DNA from: Heterotrichella gracilis
Lineage: Eukaryota; Sar; Xanthophyceae; Tribonematales; Xanthonemataceae
DNA: 64,000 bases
NCBI GenBank assembly: GCA_032358255.1
Contig: JAULBX010006220.1
Span: 61,973-125,972, forward strand
Direction of reading: 5' to 3'
The position numbers were made by a program, and so were the translations under genes. Below the pieces are notes generated by a model. The model ran no database searches, was not told the origin of the DNA, and saw only the letters and a program-made list of their open reading frames with translations. This document shows positions 23,897 to 35,355 of the stretch, in pieces (the stretch's first letter is position 1; each line of letters starts with the position of its first letter).

Positions 23897-25405
23897 TCTC
23901 GTTATGTGTTACTCAGGGTGTTACTGGCTTCCCGCCTGCGCAAGGAGGCAAAGCTTCGTTTGACCAGGCACACTGGCCTCCAAAATACTGTGGACTGGCA
24001 ATATCTCACAGGCTGCCTGTGCCACTCAACAGCACAGCAAGGTATTTTTGAACTTGGAAACTTTGTTTGAGAATTAGCTTGGCACCATACAGCGGCCATC
24101 AAGTGTGCAAGGGTTGGAAGTGTGCATGCCGTGCTGTACTTCGATGGGACCCCCACACCCTGGTGCATACACTCAACCCGTGCAAGCAAGACAGTTGCAG
24201 TTTGGCAAACTTTGCTCGTTCAAATACTTGTGAATTGTACTGTGTTGAAGTCCTTTTTACACTTGTGCGGCACGTTCTAGCTGGCGTCCTCCACGGCATG
24301 TCATATTAGTCAACGTGTGTCGGACCAACATGAAATAGTGCATCGTCACGATACCTATACCTTCTGAAGGTCCTTGAGGAGGGATAATGTAGTTCGGTCG
24401 AAGGTAGTAAATCCCCAAGCTTTTGCCAACCCCGCAACGTTCCTGCTCCGACACTTGAAGTGGTGGAGCTGCTAGGTACCGGTACGCATAGAACTCCCAG
24501 GCTCTATTCATGCTACCTACGCACCTTTCACAGCGGCTTGTTGACATCAGAATCTTGGAAGCGTGAAAGCAGCCAGCTTGTTTGGACCAGCCAACAGATA
24601 GCTTGTAGAAGTCTTATTGATATTGAGCTCGGTGCCCGACTACAGGGTTGCCCATTGCACCGCTTCCTGGCTATGAGTTGTTAGGAAGGCCACCAACGTG
24701 GTCTTTGAGTGACTTCAAAGCCTCTTCAGTCACATTTAGCACCCAGTCAGGGCCCAATCTGCACCATAACTGATCTCCCTATCGGAAGGGGTGAAATCAT
24801 TATTGAGTGACGAGGAGGCAAGGGGAACACCAAAACTTTGGCATAGACTGCCCATCACTGATGCCATCAGCTTGCCAGGCTTACTGGTTGTTTCTACCAA
24901 TATTTTAAGCCAATTCATGAATAGGTCGCACAACAGTGGGCACTCCATAGCCTGCATCTCCAAGGCAGCTCTTACATGGCAGCTTAAATACAATCAAGTG
25001 CACAGCAAAATGCAGTCAAGCTTGAAGTTCGAAGCAAAACAGTACTAGCAATCCACAGTGATTACAGCTTGGGTAGCGCTAAAATACTGTTCCATATAAA
25101 TAGATGAAAAGACAGTGCTGTAGATTAACTTCATCACGAGTTCTAAAGCAGCAACTACTTTTGATACAGTGAAGCGGGTATAATACAACAACTTGCGCTG
25201 CTCCTGATGCCAGAGCACTCTTAAGGCAGAGCCTTGCAGCAGAGGACCCTATGAGCAGGCGCAGCACAGCTTTCAACATTTGAACCAGAGGACAGGGCGC
25301 CCATGTCCTACAACCATCAGCAGCAGTCCACGGCCAGTTGCAGATGGAGGATCGCTTCCAGCATCCCCACCAATGACCACTGCCCATTTCCACCAGCAAC
25401 AGCGC
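23897..25405. other. Spacer between coiled-coil gene 5' end and SLBP 3' end
   Basis: About 1.5 kb should contain the promoter of the coiled-coil gene and the SLBP 3' UTR, both minus strand. Several short ORFs have no recognisable domain or splice context. No RNA gene or repeat was seen. Confidence 0.5.
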
Positions 25406-27777
25406 TCAGGAATCCTTAAGGATGTCCTCGATCTGCCAGTCGTCCTCCTCAAAGTCCTCGAAAATGGACTTTGGCGTCGCCTGCTTGACGCTGCGGTCCA
25501 CCGATACCCTCACCCAGCTGTCATCGCTCGTCACCATGTCATACGAGCTGCCTGTGTCGCCTGTGCGCTGCTCCTTGCCGCTGACAGCATCCTGTGGGGG
25601 CCGCAAGCTGTTACAAATGCAAGCAGGCAGTGGCGATAGATGTGTTACCGCCCTAAAATCTGACCAGGAAAATGCAACTGGGCAGCGGCCTTGCGCACAA
25701 GTAAACAGGCAGTGTGGTGGATTGCTGACCAGTGTGTGACCTGCTTACCGTGTCATCCTCCAGCCCGCGCTTGCGGGGGTTGTGCCCGCCAAGCCGGTCC
25801 TTTGAAGTCTTGGGAGTCTCGCACTGCAGCAGGTACACCATGCTCAATCCATGTGTCATTTACAATACCCATTCATTTATCACTTGTCAGCGGCGGCACA
25901 GGCCAAACCATGCAGTGCTCACCTGCGCCTGCGGCACATCTTCTAAGGTTGGCTCAGGCTCATCATGTGATTTGGGGTCCCAGTCATGGAGCTGCCGCCG
26001 CCATTTTTTAATCTGCAGAGCAAGCATGGAGCTGTGCTTATTTTACATGCGATTATTGCGCCCCTGCTGTAATCATGCATGGCAAGCCTGCAATGGGCAA
26101 AGCTACGCCACCGGCCATGCAACCCTCAACTACAAGAGGCACAGCCATGCGCAAGCATTTAAAATGAATAATGAAAAAGCCTAGCTGATTTACATGAATA
26201 AACCACTTTGTGTTGATATTGACAGATATTTGTGACAATATTGGCAACAAAGCATGTGGCATGAACAGTTGTGGTAGGAACGCAGCCCACCTGGCCATCA
26301 AATGCCCGCTTGCTGCATTTCACGTGGATGTCGGGTGTAACGGGGTCGGCTTTCCGCCTCTTGTGGCTGAAGACGATGAAAAGTTGTACTCAATGGTGGT
26401 ATACAATATATTGGCACACCATAAAATATCAGGGAGAGCTTGGCAACACAGGAACCTCCTGAGCAGCAAGGGCGCCATGCAGCGAGGTGGTGTCCAGGCA
26501 ATACTCACGTGGGCACTCTATCAGTGTACTGTTGGTACCCTAGGGTGTTCTTCCCAAAGTCTACTTGCTTCTGCCGCTGGGTCAGGCGGTGCTTATCTTG
26601 CTCCTTTTCCTGGCTCAGGACAGGGACATCTGCAACAGCATGCACAGCCAATTTGGCATGCCAGGCAATGCTCACAAGTGCTTAGCCCTTACAAAGAAAA
26701 AAATGCTCCTAACAGGATAACAAGGTTCCATGATAGCCACAGCACGTCAGGTGTGCACCACACACCCCAGAGGGGAGGTGTCACGCACCTTCCAATTCCA
26801 CCTTGAACTCGTCTGACACATCGACCGCCACTTCATTGCTACGTGCTTTCAGTTGGGCTGCCATGTCTTGTACGTGCGGGAATGTGGCTGCGCGACACGC
26901 TGAAGGAGAGCAAACAACCGGTTTGATTGACTTGGATTTCCAGAGTCCAAGTGGTACAGATCAAGAAGCCGTATGTTTATGCAAACGTGGGCGGTAGCAG
27001 AATCTATACAGATATACACAAACACGCCGCGTGATGGTGCGCTGGAGTTGCGTTATTTCTGAGAGCACAAGGCGCTTTCAAGAGCGAAGTTGGCATGCAT
27101 GTGTGCAGTGATGCCAAATCAGGTGAAGCGCGCCAGTCCTTGCACTAGGGTGCGATCTAGGGTGGCTATAGGGTGAAGCAAGGTGAGGATCGTTGTAATG
27201 CGCCCCGAAATCTGTGGACCGCGGTGTGGTGCAAGCTGCCCTTTGACTGTTTTTGAAAGTTTTTTGAATTGTTTTTCCCGCGATGTTTCAACAAAGTTTC
27301 CGGGGAGGTACAAAGTTTCTGGGGAGGTATGTCTATCCCCGCGCAGAATTGTTTTTACGGGGATGCATCATCTGTCTTCGTAATCCCCGGAGTGATGGAA
27401 TTCAAATTTTCCAAGGAAGCATGAAAGTCAGCGTCTGTACAACTTGCAAAAGTAAAGCTAGTGGAGCGTGTGACGAAGGATTATTGCCTTCAATAAAGCA
27501 ACAAGATCTTGAGTGGGAAGCATATGGGTCTCTTGGCTGTTCCCTTCTGGATGGCGTAACCAGGTGAATATGAGGAGCACGCATGCACGGCACATCGTTG
27601 TAACGCACACCGTTTTGGGGGGGTGCGTGTACAGCCATGATGGCAGCAGCAGCACAGCGGTATTTGTATGGGATAGGTAGATAGGTCATCACAGTGCTGG
27701 TGCTCGGTACCTCTCAGTTTCGCTTGTGGGAGCTTCCACTCGATGTCACCTTCCGCGCTGACTACTTTCACATCCAC
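25406..27777 (-). CDS. SLBP: SLBP, histone mRNA stem-loop binding protein (5' end unresolved)
   Basis: Seven minus-strand segments join in phase: 27777-27711 (left open at its 5' side), 26899-26789, 26629-26509, 26366-26291, 26012-25923, 25823-25749 and 25591-25406. The RNA-binding domain is clear: RLTQRQKQVDFGKNT-GY-QYT in one exon, RRKADPVTPD in the next, then KRAFDGQIKKWRRQLHDWDP across the following junction. SLBP binds the 3' hairpin of replication-dependent histone mRNAs and directs their processing and S-phase translation. The usual TPNK reads TPDI here. The tail is acidic and ends in DDWQIEDILKDS. The first segment has no in-frame ATG before an upstream stop, so an earlier exon is likely. 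The ATG at 26864 is an alternative start that would give 207 residues and keep the whole RNA-binding domain. Confidence 0.92.
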
Positions 27778-28380
27778 AGTGTCAGGGTTGGTGTGTATGC
27801 CTGGCCCTGCTCCTAGCAGTTCCCATGCTCAAATGGCCCATACTTGCGTATACATGTATGTGCGTAGTCTATTGACGCTCCTTGGTGTGTCTGCATTTTG
27901 ACAGCTACACTCTTTAGTTACGACCCCCCAGCGTGCTTATATACTTCCTGATGTTCAGCGCAGGTCACCTGGCAGCGGTTTCGTTAAGCAAAACTGACCT
28001 GTTTGCTGTTTCTCTTTCAGGAGACAGCAGACTGCCGGAAAGTGGCCACTTGACTAGCTGGCTCTGGCGGGTCACATCCAGCTAACATCCACCAGAGAAG
28101 CTTCGCGAAGGTAAAACATTTTCACCTTTTCCAGCAGCGTGCTTTATGTGCTGCGTGAATCAACGCCATGAGTCAACTGGTCAACTTTCACTGGTTTGCA
28201 CTATCTATGCACGCCACCCCTGGCTCAGGCACACCACCCCTGAACCTCCAAAGATAGCACAGCTGGTCACCAGAGTCAACCTATGTCACCCCGTGACAGT
28301 GTCAACCTTGGTTGCAGGACCCTGCCCCTGCACGGGCACACAATCCACATTGCAGGAGGTGACCGCCTGCTGAACAAGCG
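27778..28380. other. Divergent spacer, SLBP / WEE1
   Basis: At most 600 bp separate the visible 5' ends of SLBP (minus) and WEE1 (plus). It probably holds a shared promoter region and the missing SLBP 5' exon. I cannot point to a defined regulatory motif. Confidence 0.45.
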
Positions 28381-31300
28381 ATGGAGTTCAAGGCGCTATC
28401 CCACTTGCAAAAGTCCCCCCTCAGTGTCCTTGAGGGCTTCTCTGTGGACTCACCCATCACAACCGCCTATGGGAGCACAGAAGTCAAGAACGACGACACT
28501 TGTGAGCTGCCAATCTTCCTCACGCCACCAGTTGCGGAGGCAGCCCCACCACTCCCGCCCCTGCCAAGGGGCCAAAGCCTCAGGCAGGGGAGCATCCCAT
28601 TCGTGGACCAAGACCTCTTTGAGTTCGGTCAGCCAAGCAATGGCATAGGGGCGGCTGCCTGGCCAGCAGCACGGCCTTGCGCCCTGAGCTACAACCCACA
28701 TGGGCAGTCTTTGAAGCACAGGTCAAACAGCCTGAACGAGAGCAAGGCAAGTGTCGGGATAGCCAAAGCATAACCTCAACGGATGTTGAACCCAGTGCTT
28801 GACTGGCGCCCTTTTCGTGTTTGCGCGGTGGGGTGAGAATATGTACTGTGCTGCAGGTGCTGTTGGCAACCAACCTGAAGCGCACTGCCTCGATGCTCCG
28901 GCCTGAGCTGTTCAACTTTGAAGAGCACTTTGAGTACCAGTGCATCATCGGCAGGTCGAAAATCAGCGAGGTAAGCAGTGCACATGTGCTAGGGTGGGTG
29001 TCCAGGCACTGAGCTGCTGTTCCTGGTGGCCTAGTCAAAATGCTTTAATATTTGACAGGACAACTTGCTGGGTTCACAGGTTTACCGAGTGCAGCACCGG
29101 GTGACCGGCGAGGTCTATGCAGTCAAGCGCTCCATGCGCAAGTTCAAGTCAAAGGCGCACCGAGAGAGGTGCATGCGCGAGGTGCTGGCGGTGGCTGCCC
29201 TGCCCAGCCACCCAAACGTGGTGGGGCTGTACCGTGCGTGGCAGCAGGGAGGACACTTTTATATTCAGATGGACTACTGCAAGCAGGGGAGCCTCACTGA
29301 CCTCCTGCAGCAGGTACACCCACGTTGTCTGACAAAGCTTGCGTGGGAGGTTCATCACTCTGCTGCATGGCTGAAGGTGGCGTTCACATGGATTGAACTA
29401 CCATCATGGACTGACACTGCTTCCGCACAACTAGTGTCATACTTTCTCGGACCTTAAAGACCCTAAACCCTGACTAGTTCATGTGTGGTGTAGGGCCAAG
29501 GCCAGGGCAACCCGATCCAGGAGGAGTACATCTGGAAGGTGCTGTGGGATGTGGCCAAGGTAATTGCACAGGGAATGGATGCCATGCTGGCTGTGTGAAT
29601 AACGAGCACGTGCAAGTTTTCCATGAGATGCATGTGTTGGCTGAGAACCAATGTACGCAAGGCAGTGGGGTGTGGATGCGATTTGCAGTTCATGGTTGCA
29701 CCTTGTTTATGCTGGAAATAGCGCACAGCCCCAATAACCAATTCAGTGTTGACCCTGGATGCCGTCTTGTAGGGGCTGGATTTCCTTCACGAGAACGATG
29801 TGCTCCATTTGGACATCAAGCCCGACAACATCTACCGGGACGCTGATGGCACGCTGAGAATAGGCGACTTTGGACTGGCGGTGCTCAAGCAGCAATGGGT
29901 ACGTGCTGCACCCCAGCTTGGCATGGTTGTGGAGCAAAAGTACGCTGCATGCATGCACCACTGGGCCCATGCATGCATAAACACGCAGGGTACATCTACG
30001 TCCAATACAATCGTAGAAACAACAAATGTGCATGCATGTTTTGTGCTTGCATTGGAAGCTGAGAATGTCTCCACACCTGCTGCAGCAAGACTGGGAGGAG
30101 GGTGATGGCGACTATGTTGCCCCGGAGCTGCTGGATGACCACCATGAGCCAACCAGCGCTGCAGACGTCTACAGCCTGGGCGCAACCATATACGAGTTTG
30201 CAACAGGTGGGTGTGCGCTTCTTCTGCATGGTGTCATAGGGGGCGGAGCCACCTGACTGGCAGCCTGCCACCGGACGCAGCACCTAGTGTATCTCACTAA
30301 GCGAACTCTTTACGACAAGGCTTAGCCCTCACAGTTTGCAATAACATGCATGTCACACTGCACAGGTGGTGCCATGCCACATCATCCAAACATGTTGCCC
30401 TTGTCCCTGCAGGCGAGAAGATGCCCAAGTCGGGCCCGGTGCGGGAGACGGGCCAGGTGTCGTTCCCTGGCCGCTCCTCCGCGCTGCAGTGGGTGGTGCA
30501 GTGGATGATCAACCCGCACCCCGTGCAGCGGCCACAGGCGTCGGACATCCTGCACTACCTCAACCAGCTGCATGTGCCTGAGGAGGGCAACGCGGCGGTG
30601 CCCATGAGCCCCGAGCCCAGGCCCAGGCTGGCGCACCTGCCGTCGCCATTCGAGCTCCCGCTGCGCAGCGAGTGCCCCACGCCGTTGCCGCTAGGTGCGA
30701 AATGCTTGGGATGGGTCGAATGCTCCTGGTGCATTTATATGGAATGCATTTTGGTGCATTATTCATGCAGATCTAGTATATTGTTGGTGCTCTTGGAGCT
30801 ACATGCACTGCACGTGTCAAATGCTTGTCAAATGCAGTGGCGGTGGCACGGTGCGGAAGTGCTTCATCGACCAAGATATTTGCATATTAACCTGAGCGGT
30901 TCAATGTTCCTTGCAGGCGCTGGGCCAGCTGCTCATGAGCTGAATGGGGAGCCATTGGTCAGCCCCTTTGCCTTTGCCGCCGCCAGCAGCCCATCATTCC
31001 TGGCCAATGGCTCCACCCCCCCGCTGCCCATCAACACCAACTGCAGCCCCAGCCTGGACCAGTGCCTGTCCTTCGACATGCAGCCCTACCAGCCCTACGA
31101 CCTGTCAAAGACACCCGAGACGCCGCACTGGGTGGCCGCGAGGAGGTGCAAAGCTTCAGGTGAGCTGCTGGGGTGGCCGTGCTTGAGCCCGGATCCTGCA
31201 ATTGGCCTTGCACTTCCTTGGAGATTAATACAAGAATCCAACACATAGAATGATGGAAAGTAAACAAATAATCAGCCCCAAAATGAATCTCTTACGAGAT

Positions 31301-31860
31301 TGTAATTTGGTGCTGCAGGTCTGTCTGTGTCAGACGATCCCGTCCTCCTCATGCACCACCGCCTGCCCAGCACGCCCCTGCGGGAGCGAAGCATATCGCC
31401 CGTCGACATGGACGGAGAGGAGGACGACCGCGCCATCGACTTCAACGTCAGGCCATTCCCGCTGCTGGATGACGAACTGCAGGCGGCACCATGCGCGGAG
31501 GCGCACGGCAGCACGTACCCCACCCGCCCGCAGCCCACAGCCAGCAGCGACAGCGGGCCCCCATCGCCCATGCGTGCGCATGGGGACGGCGGTGTGCCTG
31601 GGGACAGCAGCGGCATCCCCAGCCCAATCTTCTGTCAGAGCCCCGACAAGATGCGCAAGACCCTGCACCGCAAGCCCTCCTACAGCAGCTACCCTGCGTC
31701 GGTGATGCATGGCCTGGAGATCCCGCTGTCCCGCCACCTGCACAGGCGCACCATCAGCGCGCACTCCATGCAGTGCATACTGGACCACCACAGCGACATG
31801 GCAGGGGATCTCATCACCTGCGGGTCGCTCACAGACGTACAATTCCCAATGGCGGAGTAG
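28381..31860 (+). CDS. WEE1: WEE1-family protein kinase, complete
   Basis: Nine exons: 28381-28746, 28857-28970, 29080-29313, 29494-29559, 29773-29898, 30086-30206, 30413-30694, 30917-31159 and 31319-31860. They total 2094 nt and give 697 residues. The kinase domain runs from about exon 2 to exon 7: a glycine-rich loop read as [13 protein letters not shown] with the ATP-binding Lys, YIQMDYC at the hinge, HLDIKPDNI catalytic loop, GDFGLAV and [12 protein letters not shown]. The L-D-I-K-P-D-N-I and E-G-D blocks are typical of WEE1/MYT1 kinases, which phosphorylate the inhibitory Tyr of CDK1 and delay mitosis. The loop has Ser where most kinases have the second Gly. The N- and C-terminal extensions are Pro/Ser-rich and probably regulatory. 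Intron 1 has a GC donor (AAG/GCAAGT). A partial duplicate lies at 14505-14900. Confidence 0.94.
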
Positions 31861-32965
31861 GCGCAAGGGGGTGGTGAATGCAGTAATGGTTTTTTGGTGT
31901 CAATTTCTCGGTGATGCTGCTGGCCCAGTGTATTTGGGACCAGTAGCTGAATAGCGACATTGGCATGCTTAGCACCTTTTCACTTGATAAACGTACGCCT
32001 TGGAAGCCGCCCGTCGGAGTCCAAGTTTGTAGTGCCCTTCCCGCACAATTCTCTTCTATTCACAAACTTGATGGTTCTTGTCGAAAATTTCGTATCAAAA
32101 TGCATGCAATTTTGATTGCCTGGTGTATTAAGGCTGCTGCCAAGTGTCATTTGGTGCGTGGTACGGGGCGACAATTTATCGACAGCCCGGGTGGTGAATG
32201 CATTTTGTTGCCGCGCACTGCTGACAAATATCACATTGGTATGGCTCATGTGTTTGTAGCAGCAGCAGTGAATGTACCACTGATGACAGGCGGAGTGGTA
32301 CCCAATGTTGGATTGCTGGGAAAGTGATCAACGGAGTAGGACCTTTTCTGAACCTAATCATTGCAGTTCATGTCAAAAATGTGTTTTGGGCGATCTATTG
32401 ACGGATGGGCATCACTTGGCCCAGATCAGGCACCGTATTTTTCAGGGCCATGAGTTCACGGACATTGTAGATTTTGTACTTGCATTGTTTTGCATGCATT
32501 TATGTTGGCTTGTTTTCGTTAATCTTTCAAAATTGGGTCAGTTGGCGTTGTAATTCTAACGCAGCTTATCCCGGGGCACTTCATTTTCATTAGATTGCCA
32601 AGACTCGTTTGCATTTAGTTTTACCCGAAACTACACGAATGACCATTGTGGAAAACCATAGTCCACTAGCTTTCTGGCGGTTTGGATTGTTAGGCTTGCC
32701 CTCTGTTGCGTCAGGACTGCGTTTGCCACTGGCACGTAGCAAAATGGGCAGGTGTTGTTGAAATCATGTCAGCAGGGCTGCGGGTGCATGCACATGCGTT
32801 TTGCAGTGCTGCCGAATCAGATGGGAGGCTGGCACTTTGTGTAATTTACAATACAGTGACTGGGAAAGGTTCTAGGCCACAATATATTATATGACGGCAG
32901 TTGAGCAGTAAAAACCAAAATGTGCGCACACACTGCGGCCACATTGACTATCGATATTGCAGCAG

Positions 32966-34427
32966 GGCTTTGTGTACGGTACTTCCCACTACGGCTTATA
33001 ACACTGTCACCTGATCATCGCCCAGGCCACTTTCTGAGGAAGTGGCTACACAGTCAGAGCTCTGAGGACAACTGGTGGGAGGTTATGAGTACCCAATTAT
33101 CCACCACACTCAAAGGATAATCAAAGGATCTTGAAATATACTTTTTGAGGTGGGATTCTGAGGGAACTTTGCAGCTGGTTACACGATATCGTGAGAACAA
33201 TGGCGTAAAGGCGTACACCTGCACCAAGTTGACAACAGGCAGAACAAGCAAAGTAACAGGCAGAGGATGTTAACGGCGTTGTGGTCAAACTGATTTCAAA
33301 AGTTCAAGGCAGCGTTATGCGCCGTGAAACACTGGACCACACTGTACTGTACTTAGATAGCCTGAACAGCATCAAATTCATACATGCCTGCTATCCCAGC
33401 TATCCTGTCTATCCTGCCTAAACCTCAAACCCTAAACCCTAAACCCTAAACCTAACCCAGGGTCTCTCAATCCATGCTTTAGGTAGGCAAACCACTCATG
33501 TGGATTGTTGAATTCCAAAAAACCTGAACGGCCCAAACTAATTTGCCCATGCGCTACAACAAACCACTCCCCGATCCACTGCAGGAGTTGCATGAGCTGG
33601 TGCACAACAGTTGAACCACAAACGCGCCCACGCGCCCAGGCTTCCGCGTAGGCCGGTAAAATCGGCCCGTTTAGGGGGAATGTACGTACTGTACTACGCG
33701 CTTCCACGCTGCCGCGCTGCAACTGCAGTGGGAATGGTGCGAGTCTCGCTTCCGCTTACAAGCGCTGCCCGTTGTTATTGTTAACATTAACAGCTTGGCT
33801 AAGTGCTAGCACTAGTTGAACGACAGGCGGCAGAAGCATGTTCCACAAGGGCATCACAGTCAATGCTCTGAGGACAACTGGTGGGAGGTTATGAGTGCCC
33901 AACTATCCACCACACTCAAAGCATCTTGGAATATACTTTTTGAGGTGGGATTCGAGGTGGGAACTTTGCAGCTGGTTACACGATCGACTATCAACAGCTG
34001 TTACTCTAAAATCCCACCCCACTGAAGAGCTGCAAACGCTCTGGAGGGCTTTGTGTACGGTACGTCCCGCGCGATGCCAAACCGTCTGTAACACTGTCAC
34101 TGGATCATCGCCCTCTGGCCCACTTTCTGGGGAAGTGGCTACACAAGTTCAAAGCTGTTAAGAGCAACGAGGACAACTGGTGGGAGTTCATAGGAATCGA
34201 GTACCCAACTATCCACCATATCCTTGACCACAGTCAGGATCGTAAAATATACGTTTTGAGGTGGGATTCTGAGGGGGACTTTGCAACTGATTACACGATA
34301 CGCGAGGGCAGTAGCCGAGTAGCGTAAAAGTGTACAGTGCACCAAGTTGACAACGGGCAGAACGAGCAAGTAATGAGCAGAGGATCTGAACGGTGTTGTG
34401 GTCAAACTGATTTCAAAAGTTGACTAC
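32966..34427. repeat. Repeat family X, three copies (32966-33308, 33859-33985 truncated, 34046-34427)
   Basis: The copies share GGCTTTGTGTACGGTAC, then AGTGGCTACACA, GAGGACAACTGGTGGGAG, TATCCACCA, TTTTGAGGTGGGATTC, GCAGAACRAGCAA and GTGGTCAAACTGATTTCAAA. The middle copy is internal only. All read in the same direction. In one frame the copies encode similar peptides (SEDNWWEV, then LRWDSEG) broken by stops, as expected for a decayed coding element. Confidence 0.8.
33422..33458. repeat. Interstitial telomere-like repeat (CCCTAAA)n
   Basis: About five units, mostly exact, of the plant-type telomere repeat, CCCTAAA on the plus strand. They lie between repeat X copy 1 and repeat Y copy 1. Unique genes lie on both sides, so this is internal and not a chromosome end. 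Confidence 0.9.
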
Positions 34428-34687
34428 CGTAAAGCGCCCACGCGCCCAGGCATCCTGCACTTTTCTCAGAGGCTTCCGCGTTGGCCGGTAAAATCGGCCC
34501 GTTTTGGGGAATTTTGCGTAAGGGCTTACTGTACTACGCGCTTCGAATTCCACGCTGCCGCGCTGCAACTCCAGTGGGAATGGTGCGAGTCTCGCTTACA
34601 AGCGCTGCCCGTTGTTATTGTTAACAGATTGGCCAACTGCTCGCACTAGTTGAACGACAGGCCGCAGAAGCATGTTCCACAAGGGCA
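33622..34687. repeat. Repeat family Y, two copies (33622-33854 and 34432-34687)
   Basis: Both copies start with AAGCGCCCACGCGCCCAGG or a close variant. They share GGCCGGTAAAATCGGCCCGTTT, CTGTACTACGCGCTT, GGGAATGGTGCGAGTCTCGCTT, ACAAGCGCTGCCCGTTGTTATT and a CAGAAGCATGTTCCACAAGGGCA end. Copy 2 directly follows X copy 3. Copy 1 is separated from X copy 1 by about 310 bp containing the telomere-like array. Confidence 0.82.
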
Positions 34688-35355
34688 GGGTAGGGACTTT
34701 CCCATGACATTGGCACGGAGCACATGCACGCATGCATGGTCAAGACGCGTAAACAAGATGCATTACCATGGGTTGCGTGTGGCGTGTAGCTGGGGGCCGC
34801 ATGCGTCTTGTTACCTCGTTCCACTTGTCAACTGCAAGGAATATGCGCCAGCCTGGGAAGCCGGCGGGTGTTTTGGGGGACACCCAGCACTTGGTATTCA
34901 AGGCTTGGAATCCTTCATACATAGGCATTGCCCAACCTGATGCGTGTGTGAAAGCACACCATACAATATCCACCTGACATTCCGCAATGTTACATTTGCA
35001 GAGGACACCACGGGGCACACAACGCCACGAACATGCCCTGCTGCAATATCGATAGTCCTAGTCCTGCTGCAATATCGATAGTCCTGCTTTGTAGGATTTA
35101 TTGTGGAGTAAATTGTCAGGACAAAACAGTCTGTCTCCTGTCAGGCTGGGGCAGGCTGGGCATGCCATTCCAGCTACAGCAATAATTATTTGCGCCCCGA
35201 TCATGCCACTTGACGTTGCAATTTTACATCCATATGCGCGCCGGCGCCCATCAATGATTGTATTATACCATCATGGCAACACACGATGCTGTGCCACAGG
35301 GACTGCACCCTCGGGCCCTGAGGACAGTGTTCTCGTGACAGTGTTCTCCGAGTGC

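Larger units (their letters stand above)
31861..35355. other. Repeat-rich convergent spacer, WEE1 / PIG-T
   Basis: 3.5 kb lie between two stop codons. The left third (to about 32960) should include the WEE1 3' UTR and has no recognisable gene. From 32966 to 34687 it consists mostly of two repeat families, X and Y, listed separately, plus a telomere-like array. The rest (34690-35355) holds nothing I can name. Confidence 0.6.

Noticed and set aside
33422-33458. Telomere repeats as a chromosome end
   Set aside because: Ordinary single-copy genes continue on both sides, so the array is interstitial.
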